Shown: positions 59,366 to 64,000 of the stretch, in pieces
Layout: every line of letters starts with the position of its first letter
Numbering within the stretch: the stretch's first letter is position 1
Origin: Phorcus lineatus
Lineage: Eukaryota > Mollusca > Gastropoda > Trochida > Trochidae
Assembly (NCBI GenBank): GCA_921293015.1
Contig: OV121082.1
Span: 21,183,748-21,247,747 of the forward strand
Reading direction: 5' to 3'
DNA length: 64,000 nt
Made by a program: the position numbers and the translations under genes
The notes under the pieces: model-generated
Databases searched by the model: none
Seen by the model: the letters and a program-made list of their open reading frames with translations, nothing else
Told to the model about the DNA's origin: nothing

Positions 59366-62300
59366 AAAGGGTTAAAATTCATAAAACTGTCTTTCACAGG
59401 CATGCTTTGCAGATTGTTGTCTCTGGGTTGGCAGATAATTTTGTGGTTCCAGTTTCATCATTACAGGAACAGAAGATCATATCTCAAAAGCATTTTACAA
59501 ACATGTCTGCTCAGCTAGTTCAGAGCTTTTGTTAATCATACACATGTCAACCTGAAGCTCAAACACCATTCATTTCATTAATGATTCTTCTTCAAACAAA
59601 AGTGTAATGAAAAATGCCAAAAATCCTATTCAATGACAACCAGGCTCCCTGTATAAACTGACGTCTTCTCATGGAGTAAACCCAAAGACTGTATTGATTT
59701 ACAAGTGTAAACTTTGTCTTGCTTATCTGAACACTACCTGGCACTCGGGCTTGCTACAGTAGACAAGTAATTCTTCATACTCTCCAGAGAAATCTAGAGT
59801 TTTATTGAATTGGAGAACACGCATATTTGTCTGTTTGTCACAAGGAAGTTGTTAGTCTTTCCAGTGTTGCAACCTCAACCGAGCTGTCAATTTAGAATTG
59901 TGTAATTTGATTTTGAGATGGCATCTCACGAGCATTACAAAATCATCTTCTGACTTAAGAGACGAGCACAGAAGCAACATTTCTGTATGAATGGTGGGCA
60001 GTGACACCAGATAACAAGCCACATTTCATGGAATTGATTCGCGTCTGCTTGAAGGCTTGCAACTGTGTATTGTCATCCCGAGCTAGCAGATATCCCTGAT
60101 TGCCTGAGGACCGATACAGAGGACGGTATTGACGATACAGAGGACCTGTGCTCTTAGAGAACGTTAGTGGACTGGTACAAGATTAGGGTTAGAGTAATTG
60201 AAAACCGATTGGGCAGTGTTTCCCGGACGCTATTGATGTTGGCTGAATGCAATACCTGACCTGAGTTTTAATCCAGTTCTTGTAACTACTAATGGGAATA
60301 TAGGCAGTGGAATTGATGGATATTGGTCAAGAGAGCCCCAGTTGTTGATTATTGCCCATTTCCGCTGTTGTCATCCTATACTGTGGTTGCTGATTAAGGA
60401 ATTGGATTTGTCTTCAAAGTTTCACTTGCTTTTGGATGGTGTGTCAAACATTTGGACTCAACCTTTGAATGTTTATTCTTGGAAGTTCTATCCCGGCATA
60501 TTGGTAGGAATTTGTTGTTGTTGTTTTTTAAATCATATATTTTGATGTCAGTATGTATCTTAGAATTTTGTTTTATGATTTGGATTTCCATTACTTGAAA
60601 ATTTCAAATATGTGTTAGCTGTTTGGTAAGGATTTGTTTGACCTTTGAAATATCTATGTTTGTATTTGGGAAATACCTTGAAATTTAGCATTCAGTTCCT
60701 TTAAGATCTAATGGATATTCTTGGACATTCAATTTGATGCAACATTCTAATAGACCAAACTTCAGAAAACACAACTTGTAACAAAATAAGCATTATAGAG
60801 TTGGCTAATTGGAGCACCCAGGAAATTTTGGCCAATCCATTCATAAACTGTTTATTTTCATGAAATAAACCTGAATTGGCAAAAGATAGGCTCTCCTTGG
60901 ACGTGGGTGTAATTCCAGTTGTTTGATGGTGCTTGATATAGAGATTTATGTCATATAGAAACATTTCATGCTTTTTCTAAATGTTTATTGACATTTGTCT
61001 TCAGGAAGAATTAAGAAGCTTTGTAATTTGAAATTTGTAACTTTGCCAAAAATTTTCAATTGTTTCTTGTGAAGAAATGTTTGAGAAAGTGTTTGGAAAC
61101 TACGTCTTTGAGATATAAGTTCATTTCAAAGAAACAATTTGCATAACCTTGAAATTTGCATATGTCCAAATAAAGGACTTTGTATGAAGGAGGACTTTTG
61201 CCATTTCATTTAAATTGTCTCTATGTTGTTGAGGATCGTAGTCATTTCCTCGAAATATTGACTACCATGCAACCTTTTCGTAGCTTTTATAATCTGTTGA
61301 TACTCCGAGCTAGTTCCTTAGAAAATGGACTTTAATGTAATTTGTTTGTGCAACTCTTTGAAGATGTGTAAAGTTCTATAATATTCGCCCGTTTTCCAAT
61401 TTTTTTCTTGACTATATCAGCTTCTCAAGTTTGAACAGAGTTTTCTAAAGTTAAATTCACTTGTACATTGCTATTCAAAAGGTTTCTAGTTAAAAAATCA
61501 CTCTGATGTAAGCATGGACTAGCAATTTGACTACACTCTACTTTGAGGGTGTCATGTTTCCTTAAAAGATTTTTGGAATCAGAAAAATGCTTTTTAAAGG
61601 TGTTTAAACAAATTTTGTTTTTAAAGTTAAATTAGTCTGGAAGTGCTTGTTTAAGTTTTAAAGTACAAAATCGATACGCAATAAGTATGTACTGCCTGTA
61701 AAATTTAATTTGTCTGTACATTTCTTTGTGTTTAGGATTCCAGTTCAATCTTCTTAGTAGTGTAAACTGTCCTTGTGCAATGTTAGCTACAAAGTTTGAA
61801 ACACAAATACATTTTGAATGCCTGTGAATTTAATTTGTCTGGACGGTTATGGTTTAGAATGTTTAAGAAGAATTTCCTTTGAAATTTCTGTCCACTAATA
61901 TGTCATAGGCTTCCAATACCTTCCTTAATAGAATTGAGGAAAATTTTGAATTTATCCACGCTGAAAAAAATTAGTCAACTTTTTATCAAGGTCTTATTAA
62001 AAGCAAAAGTTAATTATTATTTAAGGTGCTGGGACAGATTCTTTCTAATAGGATATATTTGTCTTGTTCTATTGACTTAATTATCATGCTCATGTTTTAT
62101 AAGGGTTCATTTTAATTTCGTTTTTATTATATCTAAAGGCAATAATATTCCATGTCATAATCTAGGTTGTAATAGATATGTTTTGATAGCATTTACTTTT
62201 GAAAAACTTGTGCCAATAATATGGACTTGGACATACAAATTATCTTTGACAGAATACGACAGTGTTGTTCCCTTGCCTGCATATCTTTCGAGGAACTATT

Positions 62301-63190
62301 TTGCGTTGGTCATAAATTTTGATTGATCAGCAATTATTGAACTTGTGAAGGACTCAATGTTTAGCACAGTGTCATAAAGGAAACTTGGAGAGTGGGAATT
62401 AATGATTTTATTTTTTGCTTTTGATGTAAAAGTTAAGTTATTCATTGATGGTAGCAGTACAAATGTTTTATATGAAAACTCTAAACTTTTTAGTGTTTTC
62501 AATATCTAATAATTTTCTTCTTTTCTTTTGAAGTGAGAGTTGAGTTATTCATTCATTTGTAACAATCAAAGGATTTTTAAAGATTTATGGTCGAAGTTGT
62601 GAATATTAAACTGGATGGAAAAATTGCAAGATTACTTTGATTCCAAAAAGAAAAATATCAGAGACTGTAAATTGTTGGTACAAATTTTTTATAGAAAACG
62701 ATAAAGAATTAGATACATTTATATCAGTAAATAAACTTTTTTGAATTAAGTCAAACTCGAGTATCTCATTTTTTTAATTACACCTAATTCCAATGAATGA
62801 TAGCTTTCCTTGTTTTCCTTTTGAAGTAATCACTCGCCAAATTTATTCTATTGCATTCATTTGTAACACATTCCATTGGAGCTTGAATAGATTGATTGTA
62901 GTTATAACTTATAAAATTGTTTCACTTGAGATAAAATTGATTTTGTTTGAGGAAATCTTTTTTTTTGTAATGTTATTGCATGCTCGTTTGGTGCTAAAAA
63001 AAAAATTCAAGAGCTTAATTCATTTCAAAAGGTAGGCATTACAATAGGAATATTTCTTAAGAGGAATAGGAATCTTGCCTGTACATGTTGAAAACAACAT
63101 GATATTGTGCATTAACACATCAATACAATGATCGATGAAAGCTATCGTCTTGCATTCAAGCATGCTTCGAATCTGAATTAACCATCACCC
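59366..63190. other. Presumed intron of the large gene
   Basis: No exon in suitable phase with good splice sites was recognised. Short frames at 60342-60964, 62296-62502 and 62793-63035 are unsupported. A small duplication 'gatacagaggac' lies near 60113 and 60134. Confidence 0.45.
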
Positions 63191-63193
63191 AAG

Positions 63194-63531
63194 TCTTAAG
63201 TTGTCAGTGAAGAAGAAATGTGCACCCCCATGTCTTAAGTTGTCAGTGAAGAAGAAATGCGCACCCCCAAGTCTTAAGTTGTCAGTGAAGAAGAAATGCG
63301 CACCCCCAAGTCTTAAGTTGTCAGTGAAGAAGAAATGCGCACCCCCAAGTCTTAAGTTGTCAGTGAAGAAGAAATGCGCACCCCCATGTCTTAAGTTGTC
63401 AGTGAAGAAGAAATGCGCACCCCAAGTCTTAAGTTGTCAGTGAAGAAGAAATGTGCACCCCCATGTCTTAAGTTGTCAGTGAAGAAGAAATGCGCACCCC
63501 CAAGTCTTAAGTTGTCAGTGAAGAAGAAATG
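63194..63531 (+). repeat. 39-bp minisatellite, 9 copies
   Basis: Units start with tcttaagttgtcagtgaaga at 63194, 63233, 63272, 63311, 63350, 63389, 63427, 63466 and 63505. The spacing is 39 bp except for one 38-bp unit (63389-63426). The last copy is truncated. Copies are almost identical, so the array is young or actively homogenised. Because 39 is a multiple of three, a 13-residue repeat frame appears open until the 38-bp unit breaks it. Confidence 0.95.
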
Positions 63532-64000
63532 AGAAAGTTTTATATTTTTCAATAAAATATGAGAAACAGAAATGACGACAAAGGGATAGAAATAAATCTT
63601 TTATATAATTTTCCATGTATCCCCTTTTGAAATCTGACGGAGCAAAACTTCAGGGAGCAAAACTTCATGGTTCAGATTTGTAAAGGTTCCATTTCTGTTC
63701 TTCAAACTCTTTGATGAATAAATTTTGAATGTTACATTTATGATGGTCGTTATTCCTTTTTGTTGCTATAAAACTGTCCATTTATCCTCTGAAGCATTCT
63801 GGTAAGAAAAGTTCCCAAGATAATAATTCTGAATAGCCTTAAACTTAAAATCTTTGGGAGGATACAGACAAGACGTTCTTTTGGATCTTGAAGGTCGTTC
63901 TCTCCTTCAGAGCTTCTCAAGTAGTCAGTTTCTTCCCTTGTAACCTAACTAGCTCTGTTACAAGTGGACCACATTTCATGAAGCTTTCAAATCCCCTAGC
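63532..64000. other. Non-coding stretch to window end
   Basis: Nothing identifiable except a small direct repeat 'gagcaaaacttca' near 63640-63668. Confidence 0.5.

Noticed and set aside
63201..63443. 80-codon frame with a 13-residue repeat
   Set aside because: It is the 39-bp minisatellite read in frame. It starts at a non-ATG codon and is broken by a 38-bp unit.
63194..63531. Regular repeats resembling a CRISPR array
   Set aside because: Units are directly abutting with no unique spacers, and the DNA is animal.

Overview
This is animal nuclear DNA, probably from a marine invertebrate (mollusc- or echinoderm-like). It is strongly AT-rich, with spliced GT..AG genes, a non-LTR retrotransposon of the L1/Tx1-like type, tRNA-derived SINE-like elements, palindromic MITE-like elements, and many minisatellites and microsatellites. 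Nothing points to a bacterium, virus, plasmid or organelle. I cannot fix the phylum from sequence alone.

Only one host gene is well supported. It is on the + strand. A large coding exon (48537-50541) with good splice sites at both ends encodes about 668 residues of a low-complexity, Ser/Thr-rich, probably cytoplasmic protein. The protein has a short leucine coiled coil and two W-x-R-V-K basic motifs. A second coding exon (58702-58779) joins it in phase across an 8.2 kb intron, and the gene probably runs off the right edge. I cannot name the family with confidence.

Five further segments look exon-like but are much less certain: 10288-10446 (+), 18275-18502 (-, a Cys2/Cys2 pattern resembling a ZAD-type zinc domain), 25850-26140 (+), 43032-43150 (strand unsure) and 54690-54974 (-, inside the big intron).

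The clearest mobile element is a 5'-truncated LINE at 28659-30422. It has an intact 497-codon ORF, a poly-A tail and a perfect 15-bp target-site duplication. An older reverse-transcriptase fossil lies at 10885-10926.

The rest is repeat landscape. From left to right it holds diverged tandem arrays (0.9-4.4 kb), a SINE and other dispersed repeats (6.2-7.5 kb), a CCAT-rich block (9.4-10.1 kb), long hairpin elements (3.7, 14.6, 23.0 and 40.4 kb), a dispersed family with at least seven copies between 14.5 and 45.6 kb, adjacent or nested MITEs at 33.3-33.6 kb, and tandem arrays in and around the large gene, ending in a 39-bp minisatellite at 63.2-63.5 kb.

Possible regulatory DNA includes ten CAGGTA/CAGGTG sites in 251 bp about 1.2 kb upstream of the large exon, a perfect DR1 nuclear-receptor element at 44428-44440, and two full CRE palindromes next to a 16-bp E-box palindrome at 15051-15107. 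I found no convincing new biological system. The most unusual items are the unnamed large-exon gene, the CAGGTR cluster and the palindromic repeat family.
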